NCBI GenBank assembly: GCA_032622095.1
Contig: CP136062.1
Location: 133,071,282-133,135,281 of the forward strand
Reading direction: 5' to 3'
DNA: 64,000 nt
From: Siphonodentalium dalli
Taxonomy: Eukaryota; Mollusca; Scaphopoda; Gadilida; Siphonodentaliidae
Both the position numbers and the translations under genes were made by a program. Below, one piece after another: positions 1 to 14,200 of this stretch. The notes beneath the pieces are model-generated. The model did no database searches, was not told where the DNA came from, and saw only the letters and a list, made by a program, of their open reading frames with translations. Every line of letters begins with the position of its first letter. Positions within the stretch are counted from its first letter, which is position 1.

Positions 1-2140
1 TTTGAGCCGAGGTTTACCGAGGCTCAAATAGAATTTAGAGGACGAGGTTGATAAATTACGTATAAAATAGGACGAGTGTGAGATACCTTTTATCACATGA
101 TCAAATAAACCCGAAGCAACGCGAAATATTCATCGAAAACAACAATCATAAACTACAGCGATCGCAAGTTATTTGAAGAACGCTGTGACGTCATCGCACG
201 CGCTGATATTAAACGTGTCTATTACCGATAATTATGAAACTGCTTTTATGGCCAAATTATGTGATAAATGAGTATCTATAGTCCTTAAGATAATCAATTA
301 CTCATTAGCTTAAATTAATTGAAACAATAGTAGGGTTCTTCGGTTTGTTTACGGTTACCAGTTAACTCATCATTAACAATTCTCTTCTCCCCAGATAACG
401 AACTCAGTCACGTTTGTGACGGAAAGTGTGAGAAACTTCGATTTTGTTGGCCGTTTTGGATGCCATCCTTTAACTTATTGTCAAATATGTAGCGCATGTA
501 ATGCGTTATCCATTGTCAGTTGTGATCACTGTCCCGACATGCGCGGCACAAATAAGAAAATACAATTCTGTATAATGCAAGTCTCACTCAAAACATTATA
601 CCCATATGTGTTCAGTTGAAATATATATATATATAATATTTCCATAAAAATTCAAGTAAAAATTGAAAAATATATGAAATAGTTGCCAGAAAGGTGATCG
701 TATGAGGTTTTATGAACTTACTAAATCTAGACAAGTGTTCTCGTGATGTTATACCATAGCCTATCAAAATTTAATGACATTGACAATGTTGTAAATTTGA
801 CAGAAATCAGTTAAAATTCTCATTTTTCATTAAAAAAATTCAAATTTTAATCTTAGATCACGTTCAGACACTGTTATTTAAAATTCCCTTCATTTTTCAG
901 TTTATGCTTCTAAAAACAACTTGACATGCAGCATTCTAAGTGTAAACTACATAATTCATTTTTCTGCAAAAGTTATATTTTAGGGGGTGGGGTTAAGTTT
1001 ACGCTCATATAACATTTTCACAGCAATACTCTTGGCATTCCATTATTAAAATTGTTTTGATATGTCAATGGGGAAATTTTTGAGCCATGTTGCGGATCAA
1101 TAGCCCATGTAGTTCTCAAGTTATAGCCATTTATATGTGACAATTTTTTTCAAAATCCAAGTCATTTTTCGCGATTTCAAAATATTTATCGCAATTTTTT
1201 CTAACTAGCCCATAAAATGGTCTATTTTGTATCTCGTGTCATTTTATGATCATTTCTTAATAATGTAAACGATATATTGTGCAGTTTATAACCGCAATAA
1301 TTTGTTTATGCCCTAACACATACATGTACTCGAGAAAATTTTCTTTTTATTTTAGGGGTAAGAGTTGTCTTCCCTGAAAAATCTATTTTGGGACACTTTC
1401 TGAAACAGGCAACAAGAAAAATCTGATGCGCCATATGATGACCTTTAATTTGATATATAAAAACCTTTGTTGGAGGGGGGGGGTGCAGCCAACTCAAAAA
1501 ATATCTGGTTTGGCCCACGGACTATTTCTAAACATGAATTGATTAGTCGAGGTTCCAGGGGATATGACCAGATACTAGGACCTCCATATACACGAGAATT
1601 GAATAAATATTTTATATATAAATACCTGACTCCTCACAAAAATAATTTCAAATAAATAATAAATACAAATAAGTGACTCCCTCTTCACTTTGAACAAAAA
1701 TAATCCCGAGAAACAAACTATTCATTTTATATGGCCTTACGACTCTTAGTTAAATGCAACATTCTTTAAATGGCAAAGTTGCCAGGGCACTCAATTACCA
1801 GTTTTATTCACTGAAATAAGCAAATAATAGGTCTTTACGGCATTAGATATATCTTGGAACAGAAAACATTGATCATGTCATTCTAATAAACTGTACTCTC
1901 CTGTTAAGACTAAGTTAAATATAGAGGGCAGTTCATGTCATCCCACAGGTGTATGGTAAACATTAACATAAGACATTTACCATTAGGTCCAGCAAACTAT
2001 TTGAAGTATAGTGACTATATAAGAGATAATTTAGGGATGGGTATTTGGAAAAGTGAAAATCATTATGGTTCCAGGGACTGTAAAAGAAAATATATATGGC
2101 AAAATGTTATGGCAAATTAATCAACTAAATAATGACTCAC
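1..2140. other. CK2 intron 8 sequence, no gene seen
   Basis: AT-rich with an (AT)n tract near 620-640 and poly-T stretches. Open frames are short and lack motifs. The next CK2 exon was searched for and is absent, so the intron continues beyond the left edge. Confidence 0.6.
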
Positions 2141-2242
2141 TTGATCATAGTTATCATGACCATGGAAGAAAGGTTCTTTTCTAAAAATCATACTAGCAAA
2201 CATACAACCTAGGCTCCACATGTCTAGAGAGTAATCGTACAT
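2141..2242 (-). CDS. CSNK2A1: CK2 alpha exon 8
   Basis: 34 codons, [18 protein letters not shown] through GHDNYDQ, including the conserved Asp-Met-Trp-Ser of kinase subdomain IX. Acceptor TTTCAG|AT, donor CAA|GTGAGT. The next family segment (LVRIAKVLG) is not found in the rest of the window. Confidence 0.95.
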
Positions 2243-5200
2243 CTGAAATGAATGAAGAAGTCCTGTTAAGCTAAGTTCAAAAGCAAAATGTTTCTCCAAC
2301 CGAATATCGAAAGTGATGTCGAATGTGAACAAAATAATATTGATCACTAATGCATTCAAGAAATTCATCATCCAGGTATTTTTCTTTTTGTCATAGCTAA
2401 TTTCCAGGGCTGGTGAGAGTAAATGTTATTATAATTTTTTCGGACAAATGATGATCATTTGCGTAAGTATCAGATAATTATTATCAGAGCTCAGACACTG
2501 CTTTAATATCGTAGAACTAGATCATAAACAGGTGATAGATATAGCAGTGGAGTAGCGAGAAATTTAAAAGGCAGAATAATATTAGTGTACAAATATGGTT
2601 TCTACAAAACAAAACAATTCAGGCCAAAAAAAAAATAATATTATTTTGAGACAGTGAAAATAATTAGGGTTTCAGATTTTTAGGCCAGGGTCAGATGACT
2701 GCCAACAAACATTATTCTTGTTATGGCCCAACAAGGAATAAATTTAGCATCAGTAGTGATGTAACGATATGTGGGGTTATCGGTAAAAGCTGATAGCCGA
2801 TATTTTTGGCCAATCCGATACCGATTAGTTTACATTCCCCAAAAACCCTGGCAAAACGATTTAATATTTCGTTGCATTCAAAAGATTTCCTCAATATTTG
2901 TTTGATTCCGTTACTGTGCCTTACGGAATCAGTCCATAATCCATTTGAGTCAATGACTCAACTTCAATTTGCCAAACTCAATCTTTTTCAGAAGTTGAAC
3001 TTGCGTTAAATAACACCTGCAATGTCCCGCATAAATTGTTGACATTTCTCTGCCCATGACAGCAGATACAAATCTCGCCCATAGAGCACTCTGATTGATT
3101 CGGATGGTTCCATCAAACAAGTTAGTCACCTCCTCCATCTTCAGTCATCGTATACCAGAACATCCATCAATTTGAATCAAAAGCACTTTAAACACACGCA
3201 CTTAAATGTTGTTAACATGTGATGTTTCTATATATATTGATGAACAGCGAGTCACGACTGCGGCGACTTTAATGCAAACTGGTCAAGTGTGACTCGTCTA
3301 TTTATAAACACAGGGATTTTTTTTTACGGTGTCATCTGTCAACAATGGCTTATTAGTGATTCCTACTCAATGACATCAAATGCATGCAAATAATCGTTTG
3401 ATCTTGCCACCCGGCACCCGCCTTGGTAAGATAATAACAATGTGACAACTTACTGTCGCTCGTGGCGCGGAATTAATTCCACACCCCCATAAATACATCA
3501 CTAAATGATACATCAGTCTGATTCAGTCATAGGAAGATTCCATTCTCACGCTAATGCCAGGGGTGTCAGTTATTCGCTTTCAACATGTGCTACACCAGCC
3601 TAATCGGCACTCGCAAGTAATTTTAATTGGAAACAGTTTATGTTCTAACTTTAATTATTAAGCGTACGGAACTACGGTACTTTTTGAAATGTGTATTTGG
3701 GTCTTGAGTGTACCAGCTGTCTCCTGTCGATGTTGTCATCATGGTATATCACCGTATGTGATGGAGGGCTGACCCATGCGTAAAATAGGCGCTATTTTTT
3801 CTGGAAATTCCCGTCATTTATTTAATATTAAAGTAGGAATTGGTGTAACAACGTTCACAAAGGACGCAACATGCATCGGTTGACGATATCGGTCAGGAGA
3901 CTAAATTTTGCCGATATCTTTCCGATACCACATATATCGGCCCAATCCGATAGCGATAATCACTAAGCATCAGCATGAGTTAACAATTGTCAATATCTAA
4001 TAAAACAAGTTCATATCAATCAACTATAATTACCTGGTAGTCTAACAAGAGTTCTGGACCTTTGAAGTACCTTGAAGCCACTCTTACATTGTATTCCATC
4101 CCCGGATGATAGAACTCGGCTAATCCCCAGTCTATTAGCCTCAGCTGTGGAAAGAGGGAGCATAATATTCATTAGTCAATATCAAGAACTTCCCTTTTTT
4201 GTGATCATAATCGGTTTGTGCTAAATAACTTTGTCATCTGGATAGCCTGGCATAATTCACATATCAAGATCATCTCAAAATAAACATGTTTAAACAATTC
4301 TCTAATTATCACATTATCGCACACCAGAAAAATAATTTTGTTGCTTTTTTCAATAAACTGGGTGTCCAGAGGTCAAAGACGAACAAGGTTAAATCTAGAA
4401 ACTACATTTACTGTAAAATCCTTTTAATTCATGTATTATTCATTGATTTCATAGTTTAATCCACGAAATCAACATCCAACGAAATAATTGATTATGAGTT
4501 GGTCGAGTAAATATCAATATACGAGATGGAAATGAAGATCAGGCATTAGTAGTGCCATTACGTCTGTTTTCAGCATGTCGTAAAATGGGTGGAGGAAACA
4601 CGAAAGATGCAAGTTGAAACATAAATCAATTTATATAAAATATCGAAATAAATATTTTATTGTTTATATACATGTACCACATCATCTGATCCCTTCCATA
4701 ATATGATTGTATTAACAATGCCAAATGAATCGATCTCTCAATAATCCCTCGCCAGCATGTAAATTAAAGCGGGTAGCTAATAGTGCACTGATTATGTGAT
4801 GCCTGGAGGTAGTGCACAGATTGGGAGATACCTGGAGGTAAACTTTCTCATTAGTGACTCCTCAAAAAGGTCAAATCTACTATTGTTGGACCCGTTGACG
4901 TGGAAAAATAAGATATCTACCACAATCTCACATCCCTATGAAATGGCCTTTTTATGAGAAACCACGAAAATTGATGCTGACAAATCAAACCCATTCACAG
5001 TAACCAAGAATAAAATGGGAATTTGATGGGAACTGCATAAGAACGACCACTAGCGGTAATAAAAGCACAATATTTTTTGTGGTCAGGAAATTTTACGAGT
5101 AAATCAAATTGTTTGCTGGGAGAAGGACCTATATATTGAATGATGAAGCAAGTAATGAATATTATCCAACCAATCTCCAAATGAACTTAGTACCCATGGG

Positions 5201-8200
5201 TATAATGACATCAAGGGCTTAACACAGATTGAAAGAAACCTAAATACTTTCAAGGACCTTTTGAAGTACATTTTAAGGATAACAGAGATAGTTGTGAGAA
5301 CTTACAAAGCTTACCTTTCGTGTATCATGATCTATCATCACATTGTGAGGTTTGACATCTCGATGCATGATGCCCATGCTATGACAGTAGTCTAGAGCCT
5401 GCAAAACATAAATATATGATACTGGAAATTGGAATATGTGCATATATAATGACTGGGAAGGCAAACAATGACCAGGGTCTGCGCTGTCCCTAAAATTTTC
5501 TTGCCACATGAAAATATTTTAGCCAAATTATCTTAAAAGACCTACATACATAGCAACAACATAACTGTGAGAGCTTTCGTGAAATGGAATTGTATTGATT
5601 AACAAATTTCATAATTTCTACTTTCTTGCATAATTGACAAGTCGTTTGCCAAATCTTTTGGCAAATGAAGATAATTTTAGCAAATTGTTAATAATTTTTG
5701 TATTTGGGCAATTTAACAAGTGGAACTGTGTACCCTGGAATAACAGAAATTTGATGTCATTAAGCGATTTTTCATCATATTTGTTGCACGATATTTGTCG
5801 CAGACCCTTGCGACTAAGTTCGGTGTGCGCACACAGTCTGATTTTAGTTGTGCGACTTGTTCCAAAGATTCCATAAGAACAGTTGTATTTTGGGCTGAAG
5901 TAGAGTGATGGAGTATCTTCTTCCGAATCCAACCTTGTAGCGGTGTAACATCACGAGCGATACTTCGTCCAAACTTTCCGACTCACGACTCGGCGGTTTT
6001 GTCATTCAATTATATCTTAAAACTTGACTCAGGAAACGAACATGTCTCAATCCGTCTAGAGTTGACATGTTAGTGTTCCTTGCCAATAGTGCTGGGCGGT
6101 ATTTCGGTATACCGATTATAATCGGTAAGATTTTCAATACCGTTACCGTTATTCTTTTCCATAATCGGTAAACCTTGAAGACGGTATTATCGCGGTTACA
6201 TGTCATACAGGCACATTACGGATTATATTGTGGTTTTCCTTTGTCAGGATACAAAGAAATTACTTCGTTTCTATACACCGTATTTCATCGAAATCATAAT
6301 TAAGAGGTAGCGAGTTTGTGTCAGGAGACAGCGTTGCTGTAAATTGGGCTGAGGTAGCTACTAGTGTTGCGGATTCTGTTTACCAAGTCATCCGCGAAAT
6401 TGGCGCGAATATATTTCAAGATTTACGTTGTGTACCCCATGCACGTGCTCATCGACAATTTTAAAATGACTAGTCCGTTTCAATGATTGGCGTGTGCAAG
6501 TTTATGCAACGCCCTTTATGTGTATTCATCCCATGTTGCATTATCTTTTAGTTGGAAAAAACTGTTCAATCTTCACTCATGTCACTTCTTTCCCCCATGT
6601 CATTTCCAAACAAAATGTATTCCTTCGCTACCTGGGACAAAACCCAGCCCAACATTATATTGCAAGGTATGATTGCATCATTCTGCGCTATTTTTTATCG
6701 ACCGAATTTATGGGGCAGCTCATTATTTCAAGGGTGTTATCGAGTGGGAATAATTGATCACATTCATAAACCGGGATTTAAAAGTATGATTATAATAATT
6801 CAACGGGAAGTCAATAATAGTTCTAGAAGTTAAATACTTTGGAAGTAATACACTTTATTTCCCAGCATTTAATAAAAGCATTGTACTTATTCTTAAGTTA
6901 TTCACACCCGGCGGAACATTCCAATATCAACATCACAGCACATGCTCTGCAAGTCGGCACTGTCAGTGGGGGATTGTTTCAAAGCTCTTGGGTGTATCCG
7001 GCTTCGCTGAATGATGCTTGCATTAAGTTGCATAAATCGCAATTATTACCTGTATTTACTTAGATCAGCTCATGAATCCATGCTTGCAGATAATGATACA
7101 TTCATTGATTGCAATCCATAATTTAATAAAACGGAGCGTACATTTCCTTATTTTATGTAATCTGTAGCGATTAGACTTTCCTCCATAAACAGTCGATCTG
7201 TGCACCAAACGAATGCTACTAAACGGGGGTTTTAAGGGATTAGTTTAAATAATCGGTAATACCGTATACCGCGGTATTATTTTATGATTACCGCAGTATT
7301 TTTATGCTTAAATACCGCCCAGCACTACTTGCCAAGAATTTGGACAAATAAACTCACGAACTGCAATATTGTTCAATGATTAATTATGATTATCTTTCCG
7401 GTGTTCAAAGGTTAATTAAAAATGTTCCGTAATTCTAGGGTTGCCAAGACTGAGTTTTCATAATCGACTAATCGTTCATATATGCGGCCCATATTACACC
7501 CAGGTGAACACGTGATAACTGCAAAATTACAATGACTACTTTACATCCAGACTGAGCACAGTTATAAACTGTCAGTCAGCAGGCTTGTCATTCTGAGCCC
7601 CCCGCCCGTCATCGGCCATCTATACTCAAATTTGCACGGCAGGTAAACGTCCTCCTCGTCGCTGTTCCCGCGGACGAGAAATATTTTAAATATCTGTCCA
7701 GTCAATCAATGTTCCCCGTGAACACGCATCGCGGTGCCACTGAAAACGTGTGGAACTGTCGCATACTTTTTGAAAAAGGACTATAGTTAGTTTTGAAGAG
7801 AATTGCGTCACCTGACATATATATAGCACTTAATTTGATTTTGCGAGCTTGGTCTTAGGTGTCTGCTGTACTTTTAGTTTTGTTATTCAAAATGCGTGCA
7901 GGCGGTTACCACTTTGGAGAATGTAATTAATGCATGTAGCACTAATAAGTGACGACACAAACCTGTTATTGATAACCGTCCAGTAGCTTTGAACATTCCA
8001 TGACTTTGTCAATAATGGTAAACGCTTTACAGTATGAGATTTGAACGAGAGGCCGATCACGATCGGCAGATGTTTAACCCATACCTTGGCGATAGCGATT
8101 AGCTATAACTGATAATTGGTCAAAGATATGATCACAGTAATACATATATCAGTACCTAACTTAAAATCAAAAGGTCAAATAATTTGTCTTAAGAAGGGGT

Positions 8201-11200
8201 TAAAGTAATTGGGGTGGGGGAGGAGTCGTTTTAAATCTCATAACTCTGTCAAACCATTAATAAATTTGACAGATAGGATAAACAATTATCCAGCCAGCAG
8301 GTTGTTCATCTTTACCTTCATACAACCACCCCCCTAGAGCTATGTAACATATGTCATCACTCAATTAATAACAGATTTTGCTTGGAATGACATCTATTAA
8401 AGGTATTCTCATACTCTGGATATTGGATGTTCACATGTCAATTTATTGATATCATTATATTACATGCAACTATTGCAATAAAATGTTCACATTTTCAATA
8501 CAGGACATCACACCTTATTAATGGAATACAACTAAAACAAATTAGTGTCAATGACAAATTTTTTTTTTTAATTAAATAATTTTTTTATTATTATAAAAGT
8601 TTTTTAATATTTGTTTATGTTAAATTGAGCGAGGAAATTCAATCTAAAAAAATATGAAAAATCCAAATTTCAAAAAAAAAGTAGGGTCATAACTCCTTTA
8701 AAATAAATCGGATCAAACCCATATTCAAACTCGAACTGTATTTTGGGATGAGAAACCTATATACAAAATTTGGTTCCGATCAAATAGAAAATGTTAGAGT
8801 TATCGCATTATACCTAAAGTGTCTGATAGACAGACAGATATAGATGGACGGACAGACGAGTGGTCAATCCGGACATTGACGCTATGTGTACCATACTATA
8901 GTATAGGTACACATAAAAAGTTTTATCTCATGCAGAGTACAGGAAAAATACATCAAACCTGGTGTGCCCCTTTAATTTTTCAATTCACATATGTAATCAA
9001 TTGAAATCAATGTCGAAAAAGCTTTCCATTAATATATAGATAAAACAAACTAGACCTACAGTACTAAAAGTGGTATGAACAATTATTTTGTTCCCATAGA
9101 CTGATACAGAGCTCTCAAGTTTTTAAAACTTTGAAAACCAAAGTTGTCTTCCCATGAAACCAAAAAAATTCCAATGGTTATGCTATTAAACAATGAAACC
9201 AGATTATGCCTTTAAGATGAAATTTAAATAACCATGCATATAAAATATAATAGTATAAACATTCCACCTATGATATGGCCAGAGATACTTATAGAGTATA
9301 AAGTATATCTGATACAGCCAACACATCTCCTAGCAGTTAATTAACTCAATACAAGATAACCAACTTCATGGTATTGTAACTGGATAATATCTCTGTGTGA
9401 GAAGACACAAGAGAGAGACAACTTCATAGCATCCTGAACCTGATTTATTAGATACTATCTAGACAGTGCCACCTGTGTATCTTTGATATATTTTTGCGAT
9501 GAATAAAATAATCAAAGGGCCATAACTCCAGTAAAAAGTACCGGATCAAACCCATATTCGAACTCGATCTGTATTTTGAGTTGAGAAACTCACATACAAA
9601 ATTTGGTTCCTATCAGTTGAAAAATTGTTGAATTATCGAAGTATTCATGAATTCTATGTCAAAGGGCCATAACTCCATTAAAAAATATCGAATCAAACCC
9701 ATATTCGAACTCGATATGTATTTAGGGTTGAGCAACTCACATACCAAATTTGGTTATGGTCAGATAATTTCTTTTTGAGTTATGGCAGCATGCATAAATT
9801 CTAAGTTGAAAAAGGGCCATAACTCCGTAAAAAAAACTCGGATCAAACCCATATTCGAACTCGATCTGTATTTGGTGCTGAGAAATTCATATACAAAATT
9901 TGGTTCCGATCAGATAGAAAATATTTCAGTTATCGCACCATGCGTAAAGTGTCTACAGACAGACAGACAGACGGACGGACGGACTAACGACGAGTGGTCA
10001 ATCCGGGCAACGACACTATGTTTACCATACTATGGTATGGGTAAACATAAAAATGAAATACTGATGCATTCCGATGCACTTTGTGAATTGTGGATATAAT
10101 GATCGCTAATTACCAATCCATAGGAACATTCATTCACAGTTAAACATAATTTATAAACAATGACGTGACACGGCATAAAAGCAAAAGATGCTGCACCGAA
10201 CTCTTTGAAGATGACCGCCAAACTTCGGCAGTGACATCAACAGATCAAAGGAAGCCGCATCAGAAGTGGCGACAGAACAGGCTGTCGGGTGGTAAATTGT
10301 GCTACATACACTGTTAACTTTTACTTCCAGGCATGGCATTTGCGCTTAAATAAACAACCATACCCCCCTTGGGCGATTAGTCAACGAAAGTAAATAACTG
10401 TTGACTACCACACCTGTTGAAGGTTAGTCGATTAATCGTGGCAAGCCTACTTAATTCATTGTGTGTGATAAACTGCAGAAAGCCCAGAATGAAACATCTT
10501 GGCCCAATTCTACTAGGTCCTCTATCAACCTATGAGCACGTGCTTAGCTATGACGTAACGGGAATGTGCATCGTGTGCTGATATGTAAAGTTAAACAATG
10601 GAGTAATCAGGATAACTTGAGCATGTAATTCACTCAATGTTGTTTGGTATTCCAGAAGGCAGAAACTTTATAGAATGGGCACATGCCATTCTGAGAATAG
10701 TTTATCATTTACTGCCTGGCGATGTGTGTACAAATTTACATCCCTTATAACGAAAACCCGGAGTGTTATATCTCTCGTTTAAAATTTAATTTTACGTGTT
10801 ATTTTTCAATAGTAAAATAATATTCAATAAAACCGTATATCGTGGTGTTCTTTTGGAAAAATCGCGGTTTTTAAAAACGTCAATACCACCCAACCCTATA
10901 TTAAATACGAATTTCCAATCAATATTAATATTACAAGTGTTCTATAGACTAGTAGGCCCTATACCTGACTTAATTCCCCACACAAATTTGCAATCAGATA
11001 TTATTTTGACATGTTATGAAATAACATGTGATTGCTGCGTGATAATATTAATAGTTGAATCTGATTGGCTACTTCGAATAAATCATACAACTCGATCGTA
11101 GAAAATCAAAATGATTTGATACCTTGCGGGGCCGATCGTGCGACAAAATGTCCTGCGATTGTCTACCATATTAGCTTAAATTAAATTTGTTTGGCAATCT

Positions 11201-14200
11201 TTGCAGGCCATAAACAAATTTGAAGGTAACATTATCTCATACCAATGGGGAATAAATATACTTGGGTTTATTTACTTTATTAGCATAACTGGTCAGGGTG
11301 GGTAAAAGTTAACCCTTTATATACTAAATGGATTCTCTCCATCAGTTATAAGAATAAACATTGGAATCTGTTACAATGGACTATGGTCTATTATTCATTG
11401 TGCGGGGGTGTTCTGATAAAAAAAATTAGCATCAGACAGACATAAAAAGATTGTCCAAGTGCAGAAACATTCCTATTCATTGCTGGCAAATGTTCAGATA
11501 ATAATTTCAACAAAAAACGAACGATGATCGTTTGTTGAACTTTATACCTGAACATTTACTAAGGGAACTACTCATCCATGAGTATTTAGTAAAGAAAGGG
11601 TTAACACTAATTTAGGCCTTATCATTACAATTCATTAGAATATACTTGTTCACTTACTTTGAGTAATTCGAATAAATAGAATCTTATATCGAAATCTGTG
11701 AATGTTTGATATAGTTGCTGCAAAGAAATAGAAAAGATTATGACATAAATGCGTGCCAAAGCAATTTGCTGAAGAAAACTTGGCCACGGCAAAGGGTTGC
11801 CGAAGCCAAACAATCTGAATTAAGAGGGCTGCTCATGCAAACAACATGGTAATTACAAGAGATGGACTGTCATCCGGTGCATACCCCCTTGTGGCATACC
11901 AACTAGTGTGGGCATATCTATAACTTATGAAAGCAGAATCTTTGTTTTTTAAAAGCATTTAAATGGGTACTATACATTAAATCAGGCCATTTATGGGACT
12001 ATTACCTTTTATACTCAACAGAATATATGCAACAAATGAATGAATTTGAGCCATGGATTAGTGCAAAATCACTTGTGCAGCCCTCATAATTGGCTATGGC
12101 AATCAGCAATGCCAAAGCAATTTGCTGAAGAAAACTTGGCCACGGCAAAGGGTTGCCGAAGCCAAACAATCTGAATTAAGAGGGCTGCTCATGCAAACAA
12201 CATAGTAATTACAAGAGATGGACTGTCATCCGGTGCATACCCCCTTGTGGCATACCGACTAGTGTGGGCATATCTATAACTTATGACTGCTATACTCAGA
12301 CAGATGGACCGAAAAAATCAGCATTTTCATATAAACAAAGATGAATAACTATAGAACAAAAAACCAAAACAAAACAGTTGAATGTGCCATTAAATGTCCT
12401 CATAGTGGTGAACATCCATACAAAATTTCATTGAGATCCGAGCATTACTGTTCAAGTTATGACCTGAACAGACATCGGATGGACCAAACAGCCAACATTT
12501 CCAGATAAACAAAGATGAATAACTCTAGAATGGAAAAGCGGAACAGAACAATGGAACCCTCTATTGAATGTCCTCATAGTAGTGAACATCCATACCAAAT
12601 TTCATTGAGATCCCAGCACAACTGTTCAAGTTACGACATGAACAGACACCAGACGGACCAAAAAGCCAACATTTCCAGATAAACAAAGATGTATAACTCT
12701 AGAATGGAAAATCCGAACAAAACGATGGAATCCTCTTTTTAATGTCCTCATAGTAGTGAACATCCATACCAAATTTCATTGAGATCCCAGCACAACTGTT
12801 GAAGTTACGACATGAACAGACACCTGACAGACCAAAAAGCCAACATTTCCAGATAAACAAAGATGAATAACTCTAGAATGGAAAATCCGAACAAAACGAT
12901 GTAACCCTCTATTGAATGCCCTCGTAGTAGTGAACATCCATACAAAATTTCATTGAGATCCGAGCACTACTGTTATCGGTTGGAAGGGATGTTGGTTGGG
13001 TGCAGGGTAGGGGGGGGTGGTTGGGTCTGGGCCATGTGGGAGGGAGATGGGTAATGGAATATTTCTGTAATTTCATTAAAGATTAAAGTTTCATAACTCT
13101 GCAGATGTTATAATGGGGTCACTTTTTTCCAATTTTATAACATGACCTCATTTGAACAAATCTGAATCAGTCCCCCCAAGGACCCTTTGTACCAAATATT
13201 AACCCAATCGGCCCAATGAAATTTGAGAAGAAGTCGTTGTAAGAATTACTATGGTGGGAAAGAGTTATGGTCCTAGCTTCGCAACTATTTGACCGGGTGA
13301 CCTAATTTGAACAAATCTGAATGTGAGTCACCTAGAGAACATCAACACCAAATAAGAACCCATTCGGTCTTATGGTTCCGAAGAAGATGTTTAAAGAATT
13401 GTTGACGGACGGATGGACGGACGATGAGTGATGACTATAGCTCCACCGGAGACTTCGTCTCAGGTGAGCTAAAAACAATAGGCTTGTGATAATTTTCCAT
13501 GTGACGCGCATCAGATGTATGTCATTACAAACCATTCTACACATAATTTTGTCAAGTACTGTATCTAGAGGCATAACTATATCGACTATAGCATGAATTA
13601 GCTCACTGATGGTTAAAGTGGGTCAGACGAGATTGTATTGTCTTCATATAGTAGCACGTGGTGATCGTTTAGTGATATTACTATCAAAGTTCGAGTAAAT
13701 ACAACAAAATATTTTTCGTAGGTCCAATGTTAAATTTTGATGGCAACTTTAGTCAGTGAGAATAATCTGACCACATCAGAATTTTTCCAAACTGTGCGTG
13801 AGTTTCATAAATATTATTATTGAGAAATTTCAATTCACATGTTATCATACACAAAAGTCACCATTTATCCCAAATACAAGAAACTCCATACGGTTCAATG
13901 TTAAATTTTGAACGCAACTGTAGCCAGCAAGAAAGACCCCCACTGACCACATCCACATTTTTAAACATGTCTGAGGTTCACACTTAGCAGTTCTCATAAT
14001 ATTTCAAATGACGAAATGGCATAAGGTGACAACATGCAATAAGTTTTTGATAAACGGAGTTGAAACAGGCACATTTAGCTGAATCAGCGAAAAAAAAATA
14101 TGTTCACAATTAACAAAATAGGTCTCAGCTCAAACATCGAATGTAATTATCTGGCAACTTTTTCTCATTTTCAATACCGCTCACTTAACTGTCTTCCAAA

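Larger units (their letters stand above)
7436..10449. mobile_element. 3-kb non-autonomous hAT-like element carrying nested repeats
   Basis: TIR TAGGGTTGCCA and right end TGGCAAGCCTA. Flanks CGTAATTC (7428-7435) and CTTAATTC (10450-10457) match at 7 of 8 positions. The sub-terminal CGACTAATCG motif is inverted at the right end. The inside holds GGGCCATAACTCC repeats at 8543-8925 and 9517-10050. Terminal sequence resembles the element at 25802-26675. Confidence 0.8.
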
